A DNA stretch of 64,000 bases from Rubricoccus marinus (GTDB lineage: Bacteria; Bacteroidota; Rhodothermia; Rhodothermales; Rubricoccaceae): positions 3,731,119-3,795,118 of the forward strand of contig NZ_MQWB01000001.1 in the NCBI RefSeq assembly GCF_002257665.1. The letters run 5' to 3'. The notes beneath the pieces were generated by a model that was not told where the DNA came from, did no database searches, and was given only the letters and a program-made list of their open reading frames with translations. Shown here piece after piece: positions 33,040 to 41,313 of this stretch (its first letter is position 1; every line of letters begins with the position of its first letter). The translations under genes and the position numbers were made by a program.

Positions 33040-34527
33040 TCACACGGCCTCTGGCGGCGCTTTGGCACCTTCGATGCGCTCCACGGCCGGCAGCCCCTGC
33101 GCGAGCGCGACGAGGCGGTCGTGCAGGTCCGCCCTCTGGCGCCGGAGCGCGTCCACGCGCTCGGACTCCATGCGCCGGGCCATGCGCGCGCGCACCGTGC
33201 GCCACGTCTCCAGAGTCAGCTCCGCCGAGCGGAGCGCGACGACGGCGCCGGCCACGCACAGCACGAACGCGAGCGCACCGATCACGCCGATCGGCCAATC
33301 GGGCAACCACGGCGCGATCCGGCGCAGCGGGCCGTAGGCGAACGCCGCCACGACGGAGGCCGTGATCCACGCCAGCGGGAACAGCACGAGCCCGCCGAGA
33401 AGCTTGATCGTCGCCTTGTCCTTCTCGGCGGTCGCCACCTTTCTCGCTAGAGGCTTGAGCGCCCAATACGGCGGCCCGCTCACGAGGAAGCCGAGCAGGA
33501 AGAGCGGTCGCAACACGAGGTAAGCGATGGCGGCCTGTAGCAACGCCCACGCGATCTGGAAGACGCCCGAGCGTCCCGGACGGTCCAAGTCGGCGTCGTT
33601 CATGCCGAGCAGGCGCATCTTTCGCCGGTAGGCCGCTACGTCGCGGCGTAGGGCCTCGATCTCTGCGGGGTGCGTGTCCAGGCGCGCGTGGTAGCTGGTC
33701 CACATCACCTCGAAGTCCAGGTGCCGCTCGGCGATCGTCGCGGGCTCGGCGAGGCGGCCGTCGCGGGCCGCCATCTCGGCGCGCATAAGCGAGGACGCGC
33801 GGATCATGGCGCGGTGGAGGTCCCAGTCCTCCGTCGCGTGCACCACGCGCACCAGGGCGCGCTCGATCTCCGCGCTGAGCACGTGCGGGTCCGCGAGGGC
33901 CTCTGGCGAAAGCGCCAGCGGCGGGTGGAAGACGACGAGCACGTCGGAGCGGAAAACGGCCTTGTCGTCGTAGTGGAGGCCGACGGGGATGATGACGGGT
34001 GGCGCCGTGAAAGAGCCTGCCTCTGGCGCCGGGAGCGCGGGCGCCGCGCCAGAGGCGAGGTCATGGGCGCGGAGAAAGATCCGCGCGGCGCCGCTCTTGA
34101 CCGGCGTGACGTGCGGCGCGTCGTGGCTCTGGCCCTCGGGGAAGAGCGCGGAAAAGGAGCCGCCCGCAACGGCGCCCGCGAGCGCGTCCAGGCTCCGCTG
34201 GTTGGCGGCGCGGCGGTCGGCCTCGCTCATGCCCTTCTGGTCCTGGGCTCGGTAGATCGGGACGGTCCCGGCGGCGCGCATCATGTTGCCCAGAATCGGC
34301 CACCGCAAGAGGCCATCGCGCGCGCCGAAGACGACGTGGCCGGGGAACGCCGCCAGCATCAGGCCCGCGTCGATCACGCCGTTGGGGTGCCACGCCACGA
34401 GCAGCCCGCCGCGGTCGGCCGGGATGTGCTCGCGGCCCTCGACGGCGATCTCGCGGAAGAAGAGGCGCAGCATCCAGCGGACGGCGCCGCGGACGAGGGT
34501 GTAGGTGCGGGTCAGCGGAGTCGGCAT
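33040..34527 (-). CDS. PlsC-like glycerolipid acyltransferase with C-terminal membrane region
   Basis: 495 aa. Acyltransferase block I AWHPNGVID (catalytic His/Asp with the HPN spacing of Bacteroidota GPAT/DHAPAT homologues), GNMMRAAGTVPIYRAQD (block II), SFSALFPEGQSHD (block III, FPEG) and PPVIIPVGLHY (block IV). Residues ~310-430 contain membrane helices (IAWALLQAAIAYLVLRPLFLLGFLV and LLGGLVLFPLAWITASVVAAFAYG). It should acylate glycerol-3-phosphate or a lysophospholipid at the inner membrane. The last ~60 residues are an Arg-rich helix. Confidence 0.87.
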   Translation of the reverse strand: MPTPLTRTYTLVRGAVRWMLRLFFREIAVEGREHIPADRGGLLVAWHPNGVIDAGLMLAAFPGHVVFGARDGLLRWPILGNMMRAAGTVPIYRAQDQKGMSEADRRAANQRSLDALAGAVAGGSFSALFPEGQSHDAPHVTPVKSGAARIFLRAHDLASGAAPALPAPEAGSFTAPPVIIPVGLHYDDKAVFRSDVLVVFHPPLALSPEALADPHVLSAEIERALVRVVHATEDWDLHRAMIRASSLMRAEMAARDGRLAEPATIAERHLDFEVMWTSYHARLDTHPAEIEALRRDVAAYRRKMRLLGMNDADLDRPGRSGVFQIAWALLQAAIAYLVLRPLFLLGFLVSGPPYWALKPLARKVATAEKDKATIKLLGGLVLFPLAWITASVVAAFAYGPLRRIAPWLPDWPIGVIGALAFVLCVAGAVVALRSAELTLETWRTVRARMARRMESERVDALRRQRADLHDRLVALAQGLPAVERIEGAKAPPEAV

Positions 34528-34548
34528 CCCGGATGGTAGCGACGGCGG

Positions 34549-34566
34549 CGCCAGAGGCCTCTGGCG
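34549..34566. repeat. 18-bp motif palindrome in a divergent promoter region
   Basis: CGCCAGAGGCCTCTGGCG, 22 bp upstream of the acyltransferase start and 96 bp upstream of the subtilase start. There is no 3' end here, so this copy is not a terminator. Confidence 0.8.
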
Positions 34567-34625
34567 CTGCCCGACGTTGCGTGTACGGAGTCCGCGCGCC
34601 GCGTGGAGACAGACGCGGCGCGGCG

Positions 34626-34633
34626 TACGTTCG
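34626..34633 (+). promoter_or_regulatory. Putative -7 box TACGTTCG
   Basis: TACGTTCG, 28 nt before the subtilase ATG at 34662; fits the recurrent box. Confidence 0.35.
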
Positions 34634-34661
34634 AGCTCTCCATTTCTGCCTTCTCCGTCTG

Positions 34662-36263
34662 ATGTCCCCCCTTCGCCTCGCGTGCGCGCTCGCGCTCTTT
34701 TCCCTCGTCGGTGTCTCCGCGTCCGCGCAAGAGGCGGCGCGCTACTGGATCGTGGTCGGGGAGACCGTCGCGGCTCCGGCGCCCTCGCCAGAGGCCGCCG
34801 CGCGGCGCGCGCTCCGCGGCACGGCCGCGCCGTCGGACCGGACGCTCGCGCCAGAGGCCCGCGCCGAGCTGTTGGCGCACGGCGTCGTGCCGCTCGTGGA
34901 AAGCCGGTGGCTGGGCGCGGTCAGCGCGGCGCTTACGGCGGAGCAGCGCGCGGCGGTGGCGGCGCTGCCGTTCGTGCGCGAGGTGCGGCCCGTGGGCCGC
35001 TTCGTGCCCGCTGAAGCGGACCGGGCGCCTCTGGCCGAGCCTCTGGCGTTTGTGTCCATGACCGCGCCTCTGGCGCCGTGGGGCGCGATGCCCAAAGCGG
35101 GGCCGTCGCTGGCCCAGCTCGCGAGCGTCGGCGCAGACCGGCTCCTGGACGCCGGCTACGACGGGACAGGCGTGACGGTCGGCTTTCTGGACACGCTGTA
35201 CGACTTCGACCACCCCGCGCTCACGCACATCGGCGTAAGTGGCCGGCTTGCGGGCGTCGAGGACTTTACCGGCCCGCGGCAGCAGAGCAGCTTCCACGGC
35301 CTCGCGGTCTCCTCCATCACACTCGGCGGGGCTGAGGGGATGCTTCTCGGCCCCGCCAGAGGCGCGCGCGTTCTCGCCGCGACGACCGAGTACGCGCCGA
35401 CGGAGACGCACGCCGAGGAGGACAACTTCGTGGCCGGGCTGGAGTGGCTGGAGGCGCAGGGCGTGGACGTGGTCAATATCTCGCTGGGCTACAGCACCTT
35501 CGACGCCGGCGAGGGCGACTTCACCTACGCCGACATGGACGGCAACACGACGCTCGTGACGCGCGCCGCCGATGCCGCGGCCTCTCGCGGCGTCGTCATC
35601 GTGACGAGCGCGGGCAACGAGGGCAACAGCGCGTGGCAGTACATCACCGCGCCCGCCGACGCCGACTCGGTCATCACGGTCGGCGCGACGCGCCCCGGCG
35701 GCATCCGCGCCACGTTCTCCTCCACCGGCCCCACCGCCGACGGCCGCATCAAGCCCGACGTGATGGCCCAGGGCACCAACATGGTCACCGCGACCCGTGG
35801 CGGCGCGTATTCCACGACGGGTCAGGGCACGTCCTACTCCGCCCCGCTCGTGACCGGCGTCGTCGCGCAGCTTCTACAGGCCCGGCCCAGCCTGACGCCG
35901 ATCCAGGTCCGCGAGGCGCTCCGCAGTACGGCCAGCCAGGCCTCCGCGCCGGACAACCTGATGGGCTGGGGCGTCGTCAACGGCCCCGCCGCCCTCGCCG
36001 TCGCGACCGCGTTGGAAACCCCGCCAGAGAGCCTCTGGCGCGTCGGCCCCTCGCCCGTGCGAGCGGGCTCGCCGCTGACCGTGGACACGCCCGAGCCTCT
36101 GGCGCTGGCCGTGCTCGACGTGCTGGGCCGCCGCGTGGCGGAGATCCCCGCCGGCGCCAGAGGCCGCCAGACCGTCCTCGCGCCGGACCTGCCCTCTGGT
36201 CTCTACTTCGTGTGGCCCGAGGGCGGCGCGCTGCCGGCGCAACGGCTCGTGATCGTGCGGTAG
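34662..36263 (+). CDS. Secreted S8 (subtilisin-like) serine protease with T9SS-like C-terminus
   Basis: 533 aa. Signal peptide ends VSASAQ; residues ~25-130 form an inhibitor/propeptide-like region. Catalytic triad: Asp177 in FLDTLYDFDHP, His212 in SSFHGLAVSS, and Ser391 in GQGTSYSAPL, with oxyanion Asn in VTSAGNEGNS. The last ~80 residues (VGPSPVRAGSPLTVDTPEP, VLDVLGRRVAEIP, LPSGLYFVW) match the type A sorting domain used by the type IX secretion system, so it should be exported to the surface or medium. A motif palindrome abuts the stop codon. Confidence 0.92.
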   Translation: MSPLRLACALALFSLVGVSASAQEAARYWIVVGETVAAPAPSPEAAARRALRGTAAPSDRTLAPEARAELLAHGVVPLVESRWLGAVSAALTAEQRAAVAALPFVREVRPVGRFVPAEADRAPLAEPLAFVSMTAPLAPWGAMPKAGPSLAQLASVGADRLLDAGYDGTGVTVGFLDTLYDFDHPALTHIGVSGRLAGVEDFTGPRQQSSFHGLAVSSITLGGAEGMLLGPARGARVLAATTEYAPTETHAEEDNFVAGLEWLEAQGVDVVNISLGYSTFDAGEGDFTYADMDGNTTLVTRAADAAASRGVVIVTSAGNEGNSAWQYITAPADADSVITVGATRPGGIRATFSSTGPTADGRIKPDVMAQGTNMVTATRGGAYSTTGQGTSYSAPLVTGVVAQLLQARPSLTPIQVREALRSTASQASAPDNLMGWGVVNGPAALAVATALETPPESLWRVGPSPVRAGSPLTVDTPEPLALAVLDVLGRRVAEIPAGARGRQTVLAPDLPSGLYFVWPEGGALPAQRLVIVR

Positions 36264-36281
36264 CGCCAGAGGCCTCTGGCG
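36264..36281 (+). terminator. 18-bp motif palindrome directly after a stop codon
   Basis: CGCCAGAGGCCTCTGGCG begins at the base after the stop at 36263, one of the clearest cases of the motif at a 3' end. No U-run follows. Confidence 0.45.
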
Positions 36282-36422
36282 GCAGTGTGGGGCGGGGGAG
36301 AGGCGCCGTGCGGGCCCTCTACCGCCTGCCTCAGCGCCAGAGGCCGTCCGCGCCGTACTCACGCATTCCGAAGAAACGCAGGCCTCTGGCGCGGCTACCA
36401 TCGCTGTAGACGAACATCTTCT

Positions 36423-37796
36423 ATGCGATATCTCTCCCTCGGCGACACCGCCGACATCTCCGCCTCCTGTCACTACATCGACTTTGGAGGCACCGGCATC
36501 GTCCTCGACGCCGGGATGGACCCCAACGAGGACGGCTACGCCGCCGTCCCGCCGTTCGAGCTCCTCAAGGAGCGCGAGCTGGACCACGCCATCATCACGC
36601 ACGCGCACCACGACCACCTCGGAGCGCTGCCGGTCCTCGTGCAGAAGGAGCCGCACGTGACGATCCACATGTCGAAGCCGACCGCGATGCTGGCCGACAT
36701 GATCCTCCCCTCGTCGGCGCGGCTGCAGCGCCGGCGCCTCAAGGAGGGCTCCACGACGGCGCACCCGGTCTTCGACCAGGACCAGGCGGAGTCGCTGAGC
36801 TACCTCTACGAGCTCCACAACCTCGATACCGACTTCTCGCTTGAGGGCGAGAAGCCCGTGACGGGCCGCTTCTACCACGCCGGCCACGTGCTCGGCGCCG
36901 TCGGCGTGCTGATCGAAGGCGAGGACGACGGTCGCCACCGCCGCGCGTTCTACACCGCCGACACGAGCGTCCAGCCGCAAACCATCCTCCAGCCTGCGGA
37001 CTACCCCGAGGGGCCGCTCGACGTGCTCTTCCTCGAAACGACGCTCGGCGCCGACCCCGAGGCTGAGGAGACGACGCGGAAAGAGCAGGAGACGATGTTC
37101 GGCGCCTCCATCGCGCGCGTGATCGCCAGAGGCGGCTCGGCGCTCGTGCCCGTCTTCGCGCTCGGGCGCAGCCAGGACGTCCTCGCGATGATCGGCCGGT
37201 TCAAGAACCGCGGCCTCATCCCCGACGACACGCCGGTCTACACCGTCGGCAGCATGCGCGGCATCTCCGCCATCTACGACGACACCCGCGAGACGACGCC
37301 CCGCCTCGACCCCGACTTCGAGGTCTACGGCGTGGAGCAGAAGCGCCTGCCGCGGAGCGACGCCAAAACGATGGAGGCGATTAAGGAGGGCGGCATCTTC
37401 GTCGTCACCAGCGGCATGCTCTTCGAGCGGACGCCCTCGCACTCGCTCGCGCGGATGATGATCAGCAACGAGAAGAACGGCGTGTTCTTCGTCGGCTACA
37501 GCAAGGAGGACTCCCCCGGCGCGCTGCTTCAGGAAAAGGCCGCCGCTGGCGAGCCGATCACGCTCGACGAACTCCAGGGGCCCCAGACGATCCGCGCCGA
37601 CGTGGAGCGCTTCCGGTTCTCCGGCCACGCGCACCGCCGCGACTTAGTCTCCATCGTCGAGAAGACGAAGCCGGAGACGGTCGTGTTGGTGCACGGCGAG
37701 ACCGCGGCAAAGGAGTGGATAAAGGACAATATCCTGTACTTCCACCCGGACGTGAAGGTGATCATTCCCGCTCAGGGCGAGGAGATCGAGGTCTAG
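36423..37796 (+). CDS. Beta-CASP metallo-beta-lactamase-fold nuclease (CPSF73/RNase J superfamily)
   Basis: 457 aa, cytosolic. Zinc motif HAHHDHLGALP (HxHxDH), then GHVLGAVGV (His), RAFYTADTS (Asp), beta-CASP motif A-C region GSALVPVFALGRSQDVLAMI, FVVTSGMLFE, and the final His in FSGHAHRRDL plus VLVHGE. No KH domain is attached. Members cleave RNA endo- or 5' exonucleolytically. It is not a beta-lactamase despite the shared fold. Motif-encoded residues are rarer here than in most neighbours, as expected for a conserved enzyme. Confidence 0.92.
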   Translation: MRYLSLGDTADISASCHYIDFGGTGIVLDAGMDPNEDGYAAVPPFELLKERELDHAIITHAHHDHLGALPVLVQKEPHVTIHMSKPTAMLADMILPSSARLQRRRLKEGSTTAHPVFDQDQAESLSYLYELHNLDTDFSLEGEKPVTGRFYHAGHVLGAVGVLIEGEDDGRHRRAFYTADTSVQPQTILQPADYPEGPLDVLFLETTLGADPEAEETTRKEQETMFGASIARVIARGGSALVPVFALGRSQDVLAMIGRFKNRGLIPDDTPVYTVGSMRGISAIYDDTRETTPRLDPDFEVYGVEQKRLPRSDAKTMEAIKEGGIFVVTSGMLFERTPSHSLARMMISNEKNGVFFVGYSKEDSPGALLQEKAAAGEPITLDELQGPQTIRADVERFRFSGHAHRRDLVSIVEKTKPETVVLVHGETAAKEWIKDNILYFHPDVKVIIPAQGEEIEV

Positions 37797-37869
37797 ACGG
37801 CGCCCGAGTTCTTGCCCGGCGTCGCGCGAGGCGGGCCGAGCACCACGCGATTTGCGCCAGAGGCCACCT

Positions 37870-37939
37870 CGCCAGAGGCCTCTGGCGCCCTCACGAACCC
37901 GGGGGTGTGTGCGTCGTAGGAGCGGCAAACAACTCCTAC
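37870..37939 (+). repeat. Motif palindrome and a start-proximal hairpin
   Basis: An 18-bp motif palindrome (37870-37887), preceded by another single copy at 37855, then GTAGGAG (37916-37922) pairing with CTCCTAC (37933-37939) around a 10-nt loop, ending 5 nt before the ATG at 37945. The second hairpin could mask the start region; that effect is inferred. Confidence 0.55.
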
Positions 37940-37944
37940 CCGTT

Positions 37945-38538
37945 ATGCCAGCGACTCTCGCCAGCACCACCCACTTTGACCCCCTCCTCAACGGCCGCGA
38001 CCGCTCCGCCGACTGGGAACGGGGCGTCTCCTTCGAGGACTTCCTGCCCACCGCAGAAGAGAACGAGGGCGTCTGGACCTCCGTCTGGACGCGCGCCAAG
38101 ATCAGCGACGGCTTGCAAGAGCGCGCCTCTGGCGTCGCGGGGACCTGGAAGCTCCTCGTGCTCTCCGCAGATTGGTGCGGAGACGCCGCCAACACGATCC
38201 CGGCCGTCGCACGCCTCGCGGCGCAGACGGAGAACTTGGAGCTCCGCCTGCTGGAGCGCGACGAGAACCTCGACCTCATGGACGAGCACCTCACCGGCGG
38301 CACGGCCCGCTCCATCCCCGTCGTGATCCTGCTCGACGCCGACTACAACGAGCGCGCGTGGTGGGGCTCGCGCCCGGCCGATCTCCAGGCGTGGGTCAAG
38401 ACCGCCGGCATGGAGCTGGAAAAGGAGGAGCGCTACAAGGAAGTCCGCAAGTGGTACGCCCGCGACAAGGCGCAGACCACGCTCCACGAGATCGTGACGA
38501 TGATCGAGCACGCCAGCGGCACGCAGCACGTCGGATAG
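37945..38538 (+). CDS. Thioredoxin-family protein with a single active-site Cys (WCGD)
   Basis: 197 aa, no signal peptide. The thioredoxin fold is indicated by WKLLVLSADWCGDAANTIPAVARLAA, with WCGDA in place of WCxxC, and by RSIPVVILLDADYNE (cis-Pro loop). Residues ~150-197 form a charged helix (MELEKEERYKEVRKWYARDK). The same WCGD form is common in a Bacteroidota/Firmicutes family of thioredoxin-like proteins. With one cysteine it cannot act as a standard disulfide oxidoreductase. It lies 41 bp before the DsbA-like gene on the same strand. Confidence 0.85.
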   Translation: MPATLASTTHFDPLLNGRDRSADWERGVSFEDFLPTAEENEGVWTSVWTRAKISDGLQERASGVAGTWKLLVLSADWCGDAANTIPAVARLAAQTENLELRLLERDENLDLMDEHLTGGTARSIPVVILLDADYNERAWWGSRPADLQAWVKTAGMELEKEERYKEVRKWYARDKAQTTLHEIVTMIEHASGTQHVG

Positions 38539-38579
38539 CCACTGGCGCCCGGCGCTCCCCCAGACCTCTCTACCGCCCC

Positions 38580-39107
38580 ATGTCCCCCGTTACGCCCGAC
38601 GACCACGCCAGAGGCCCCGAGGACGCTCGCATTACGCTTGTCCAGTACGGTGATTTCGAGTGCCCCTTCGGGCTTCAGATCCACCAGATCGCACAGGAGA
38701 TGCGCGAGGCGTTTCCGGACGACCTGCGGGTGGTCTTTCGGCACTTCCCGCTGAAGTACCACCCGCACGCGCTCAACGCAGCCATCGCCGCCGAGGCCGT
38801 GGCGCGGACTGGGGGCGAGGAGGCCTTCTGGGCGTACCACGACCGGTTGTACGCCAACCAACTCGCGCTCCGCCCCGCGCAACTCGGAGAGCACGCGGAG
38901 GCGATCGGCGCGGACCGCGAGGCTGTGGATCAGGCCGTGCAGGAGGAAGAGGGCAAGACCTCTATCCTCGCGCAAAAGCGGGGCGGCGTGCGCGCAGGCG
39001 TGCGCTCCACGCTCTCGCTGTTCATCGACGGCGAGCTCTACCAGGACGACGACGTGGAGGACGCGCTCGTCGAGCGGGTCATCAAGCCGCTGAAAGAGGG
39101 GGAGTAG
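38580..39107 (+). CDS. DsbA-family protein (FrnE/DSBA-like), cytosolic, CPFG active site
   Basis: 175 aa, no signal peptide. ITLVQYGDFECPFGLQIHQIAQEM is the DsbA-like active site, with CPFG rather than CPYC/CPFC, then VVFRHFPLKYHPHALNAAIAAEAVAR, GEEAFWAYHDRLYANQ, and the cis-Pro-region equivalent VRSTLSLFIDGELY. Lacking the second Cys it may act as a single-Cys thiol enzyme (glutathione or bacillithiol partner) rather than an oxidase. Followed immediately by a motif palindrome terminator. Confidence 0.87.
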   Translation: MSPVTPDDHARGPEDARITLVQYGDFECPFGLQIHQIAQEMREAFPDDLRVVFRHFPLKYHPHALNAAIAAEAVARTGGEEAFWAYHDRLYANQLALRPAQLGEHAEAIGADREAVDQAVQEEEGKTSILAQKRGGVRAGVRSTLSLFIDGELYQDDDVEDALVERVIKPLKEGE

Positions 39108-39108
39108 G

Positions 39109-39124
39109 CCTCTGGCGCCAGAGG
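39109..39124 (+). terminator. Motif palindrome plus T-rich tract
   Basis: CCTCTGGCGCCAGAGG starts 2 bp after the stop at 39107 and is followed by CTCGTATTTTGTTGTT. The stem and T-rich tail together resemble a Rho-independent terminator. Confidence 0.6.
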
Positions 39125-39131
39125 CTCGTAT

Positions 39132-39179
39132 TTTGTTGTTGAAACAAATATTTCAGGGCCGGGGTTGTGACGCTACAAC
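39132..39179 (+). promoter_or_regulatory. AT-rich promoter region with two inverted repeats
   Basis: TTTGTT-GTTGA-AACAAA (39132-39148) and GTTGT-N6-ACAAC (39164-39179) lie between the terminator and the peroxiredoxin ATG at 39193. The AT-rich patch is exceptional for this genome and is probably a regulated promoter; the regulator is unknown. Confidence 0.45.
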
Positions 39180-39192
39180 ACCCCCCTCTGAC

Positions 39193-39843
39193 ATGTCTCT
39201 CCGCCAGGATCTCAAAGCGTCCAACGACGCCGGCCGCGCCCGCATCGACGCCGACACGCTCGCCGTCATGGACCGCGCCACCGACGCCGTCCGCGCCAGC
39301 GGCCTCGCCGACTCCGCGCTCACCGTCGGTGACTCCGCGCCCACGTTCTCGCTGCCCAACGCCTCTGGCGAGACGGTCGCCCTCTCCGACGTTCTCGCCA
39401 GCGGCCCCGTCATCCTCACGTTTTACCGCGGCGGCTGGTGCCCGTACTGCAACCTGGAGCTCCGGGCGTACCAGGCGTTGCTGCCCGAGATCGAAGCCGC
39501 AGGCGCCACGCTCGTCGCGGTCTCGCCGCAGACGCCGGACGCGAGCCTGACGACGCAGGAGAAGAAGGACCTCACGTTCACCGTCCTGAGCGACGAGGGC
39601 AACGCCGTCGCGCGCCAGTTCGGGCTCGTCCACACGCTCCCGGCCGATCTCGTGGCCGCCTACGACCAGTTCGGGCTCGACGTCGCAGGCTCCAACGGCG
39701 ACGCCTCTGGCGACCTGCCGCTGCCCGCGACCTACGTGATCGACCCCGACGGCACGATCCGCTACGCGTTCGTCGACGCCGACTACACGAAGCGCGCCGA
39801 GCCCTCCGAGGTGCTCGCGTCGCTCCAGGCCGTCGCGGCCTGA
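39193..39843 (+). CDS. Peroxiredoxin-like AhpC/TSA family protein
   Basis: 216 aa from the ATG at 39193 (MSLRQDLKASNDAGRARI). A helical N-terminal ~55 residues precede the AhpC/TSA fold: VGDSAPTFSLPNASGETVALSDVLA, then FYRGGWCPYCNLELRAYQ, where CPYC replaces the usual PxxxTxxC peroxidatic loop, VAVSPQTPDAS, FTVLSDEGNAVARQFGLV and TYVIDPDGTIRYAFVDADYTKRAEP. This is the AhpC/TSA-like clade often called peroxiredoxin-like, with a thioredoxin-type CxxC. It probably reduces peroxides or disulfides. Downstream is an ene-reductase of the Old Yellow Enzyme family. Confidence 0.9.
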   Translation: MSLRQDLKASNDAGRARIDADTLAVMDRATDAVRASGLADSALTVGDSAPTFSLPNASGETVALSDVLASGPVILTFYRGGWCPYCNLELRAYQALLPEIEAAGATLVAVSPQTPDASLTTQEKKDLTFTVLSDEGNAVARQFGLVHTLPADLVAAYDQFGLDVAGSNGDASGDLPLPATYVIDPDGTIRYAFVDADYTKRAEPSEVLASLQAVAA

Positions 39844-39864
39844 CCGCCCCGCCTGATCTCCCGG

Positions 39865-39892
39865 CCTCTGGCGCGCCCCGCGTCGCCAGAGG
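39865..39892 (+). terminator. Motif hairpin with 10-nt loop and T-rich tail
   Basis: CCTCTGGCG (39865-39873) and CGCCAGAGG (39884-39892) flank a GC-rich loop, 21 bp after the stop at 39843, followed by CCGCTTTCTGTTTCT. Confidence 0.6.
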
Positions 39893-39922
39893 CCGCTTTC
39901 TGTTTCTACTGCCCTTACTGAC

Positions 39923-41047
39923 ATGACGCTCCTCACACCGTTCGACCTCGGTCCGCTCACGCTCCCCAACCGCATGGTGCTCGCCCCGCTCACGCGGAGC
40001 CGCCACGCGGAGACGGTCCCCAACGACCTCGCGCCGACCTACTACGCGCAGCGCGCCTCTGGCGGCCTGCTCATCGCCGAGGCGACGCAGGTGACGCCCC
40101 GCGGCCAGGGCTACCCGGACACGCCGGGCATCCACAACGACGCGCAGGTGGAGGCCTGGAAAAAGGTCACCGACACGGTCCACGCGGCTGGTGGGCGCAT
40201 CTTCCTCCAGCTCTGGCACGTCGGCCGCGTCTCGCACTCGTCCTACCACGGCGGCGACCTCCCGGTCGCGCCCTCGCCTCTGGCGGCGACGGGCAAGGCG
40301 ATGACGCCGAGCTTCGAGTTCGTGGACTTCGAGACGCCGCACGCGCTCACGCCAGAGGAGATCGCCGAAACCGTCGAGGCCTACCGCGAGGGCGCGCGCC
40401 GCGCGCAAGAGGCCGGGTTCGACGGCGTCGAGATCCACGCCGCCAACGGCTACCTCATCGAGCAATTCCTGTCCACCGGCTCCAACGAGCGGACCGACGC
40501 CTACGGCGGCTCGCTGGAGAACCGCCTGCGCTTCCTGGACGAGGTGACCGAGGCCGTCCTGTCCGTCTGGCCCGCCGACCGCGTCGGCATCCGCTTCTCG
40601 TTCGGACTGGGCACCAACGGCGTGCACGACGCCAACCCCGCCGAGACGTTTGCCGCCGCCACGCGCCGGATGCGCGATGCCGGGCTGGTCTACGTACACG
40701 GCGTGCGCCCCAACACGCACTCCGGCAACACGGGCGAGAACGGCGACCTCGACGTGGTGAAGCTCATGCGCGACAACTTCGACGGCGCGGTGATTGCCAA
40801 CGCGGGCTACGACCGGGCCTCTGGCGAAGCCGAGCTCGAAAGCGGCAACGCCGACCTCGTCGCGTACGGACGTCCCTTCCTCGCCAACCCAGACCTGCCC
40901 ATCCGCTTCGCGGCGCAGGCCGCCGGCCTGGACGCCCCGCTCAACGAGCCGGACCAGAGCACGTTCTACGGCGGTGGCGCCGAGGGCTACACCGACTACC
41001 CGATCTGGGACGGCGTCGGTGTTCTGGAGGCCGAGGAGGCCGCCTAG
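39923..41047 (+). CDS. Old Yellow Enzyme family alkene reductase
   Basis: 374 aa, cytosolic FMN protein. Old Yellow Enzyme marks: LTLPNRMVLAPLTRSRH, IFLQLWHVGRVSH, the paired catalytic residues in GVEIHAANGYLIEQFLS (H-x2-N), ERTDAYGGSLENRLRFLDEV, GIRFSFG and VIANAGYDRASGEAEL...ADLVAYGRPFLANPDLP. NADPH-dependent reduction of activated C=C bonds and detoxification of electrophiles fits its place next to the peroxiredoxin-like gene. The closest named relatives are NemA-type N-ethylmaleimide reductases. Confidence 0.94.
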   Translation: MTLLTPFDLGPLTLPNRMVLAPLTRSRHAETVPNDLAPTYYAQRASGGLLIAEATQVTPRGQGYPDTPGIHNDAQVEAWKKVTDTVHAAGGRIFLQLWHVGRVSHSSYHGGDLPVAPSPLAATGKAMTPSFEFVDFETPHALTPEEIAETVEAYREGARRAQEAGFDGVEIHAANGYLIEQFLSTGSNERTDAYGGSLENRLRFLDEVTEAVLSVWPADRVGIRFSFGLGTNGVHDANPAETFAAATRRMRDAGLVYVHGVRPNTHSGNTGENGDLDVVKLMRDNFDGAVIANAGYDRASGEAELESGNADLVAYGRPFLANPDLPIRFAAQAAGLDAPLNEPDQSTFYGGGAEGYTDYPIWDGVGVLEAEEAA

Positions 41048-41069
41048 CCTCTGCCGCTCCGCAGCAGTC

Positions 41070-41100
41070 GAGCCTCTGGCGACCCGGTCGCCAGAGGCTC
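41070..41100 (+). terminator. Extended 14-bp motif hairpin
   Basis: GAGCCTCTGGCGAC (41070-41083), loop CCG, GTCGCCAGAGGCTC (41087-41100): a perfect 14-bp stem, 22 bp after the stop at 41047 and followed by TGTTGTG. The motif core is extended on both sides by complementary bases, which argues that this copy is selected as a hairpin. Confidence 0.7.
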
Positions 41101-41154
41101 TGTTGTGCGTGGCTGCTGCGCCAGAGGCGTTTGGGGCGAGCACTGACCTCGCTT

Positions 41155-41268
41155 CTGTCATCCCGAGGGAAGCGGAGCGACGAGGGATCTACTCGCAGAA
41201 TGATCCGTGGCCTTCGGCACGCAGGAGTCGGACGCGGCTAGATCCCTCACGTCCGTTCGGGATGACAG
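41155..41268. repeat. 114-bp inverted-repeat element (CATCCCGAG family)
   Basis: Perfect 12-bp ends CTGTCATCCCGA (41155-41166) and TCGGGATGACAG (41257-41268), with a nested second inverted pair GGGATCTA (41184-41191) / TAGATCCC (41239-41246). The whole element could fold back on itself. It lies in the spacer before the GIY-YIG gene and has no coding capacity. A related element is at 51731. Confidence 0.8.
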
Positions 41269-41301
41269 TGTGGGGGGCCGTGCAGGCGGGCTATGCCGAG
41301 G

Positions 41302-41309
41302 TAGGTTCA
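41302..41309 (+). promoter_or_regulatory. Putative -7 box TAGGTTCA, near-leaderless
   Basis: TAGGTTCA is only 4 nt before the ATG at 41314, so if this is the -7 element the transcript would be leaderless. Confidence 0.35.
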
Positions 41310-41313
41310 GGAC

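Noticed and set aside
36423-37796. Second metallo-beta-lactamase resistance gene
   Set aside because: The beta-CASP region and final HGE motif place it with RNA-processing nucleases, not beta-lactamases.
41155-41268. Insertion sequence
   Set aside because: Inverted ends exist but there is no transposase frame and no visible target duplication; treated as a non-coding fold-back element.
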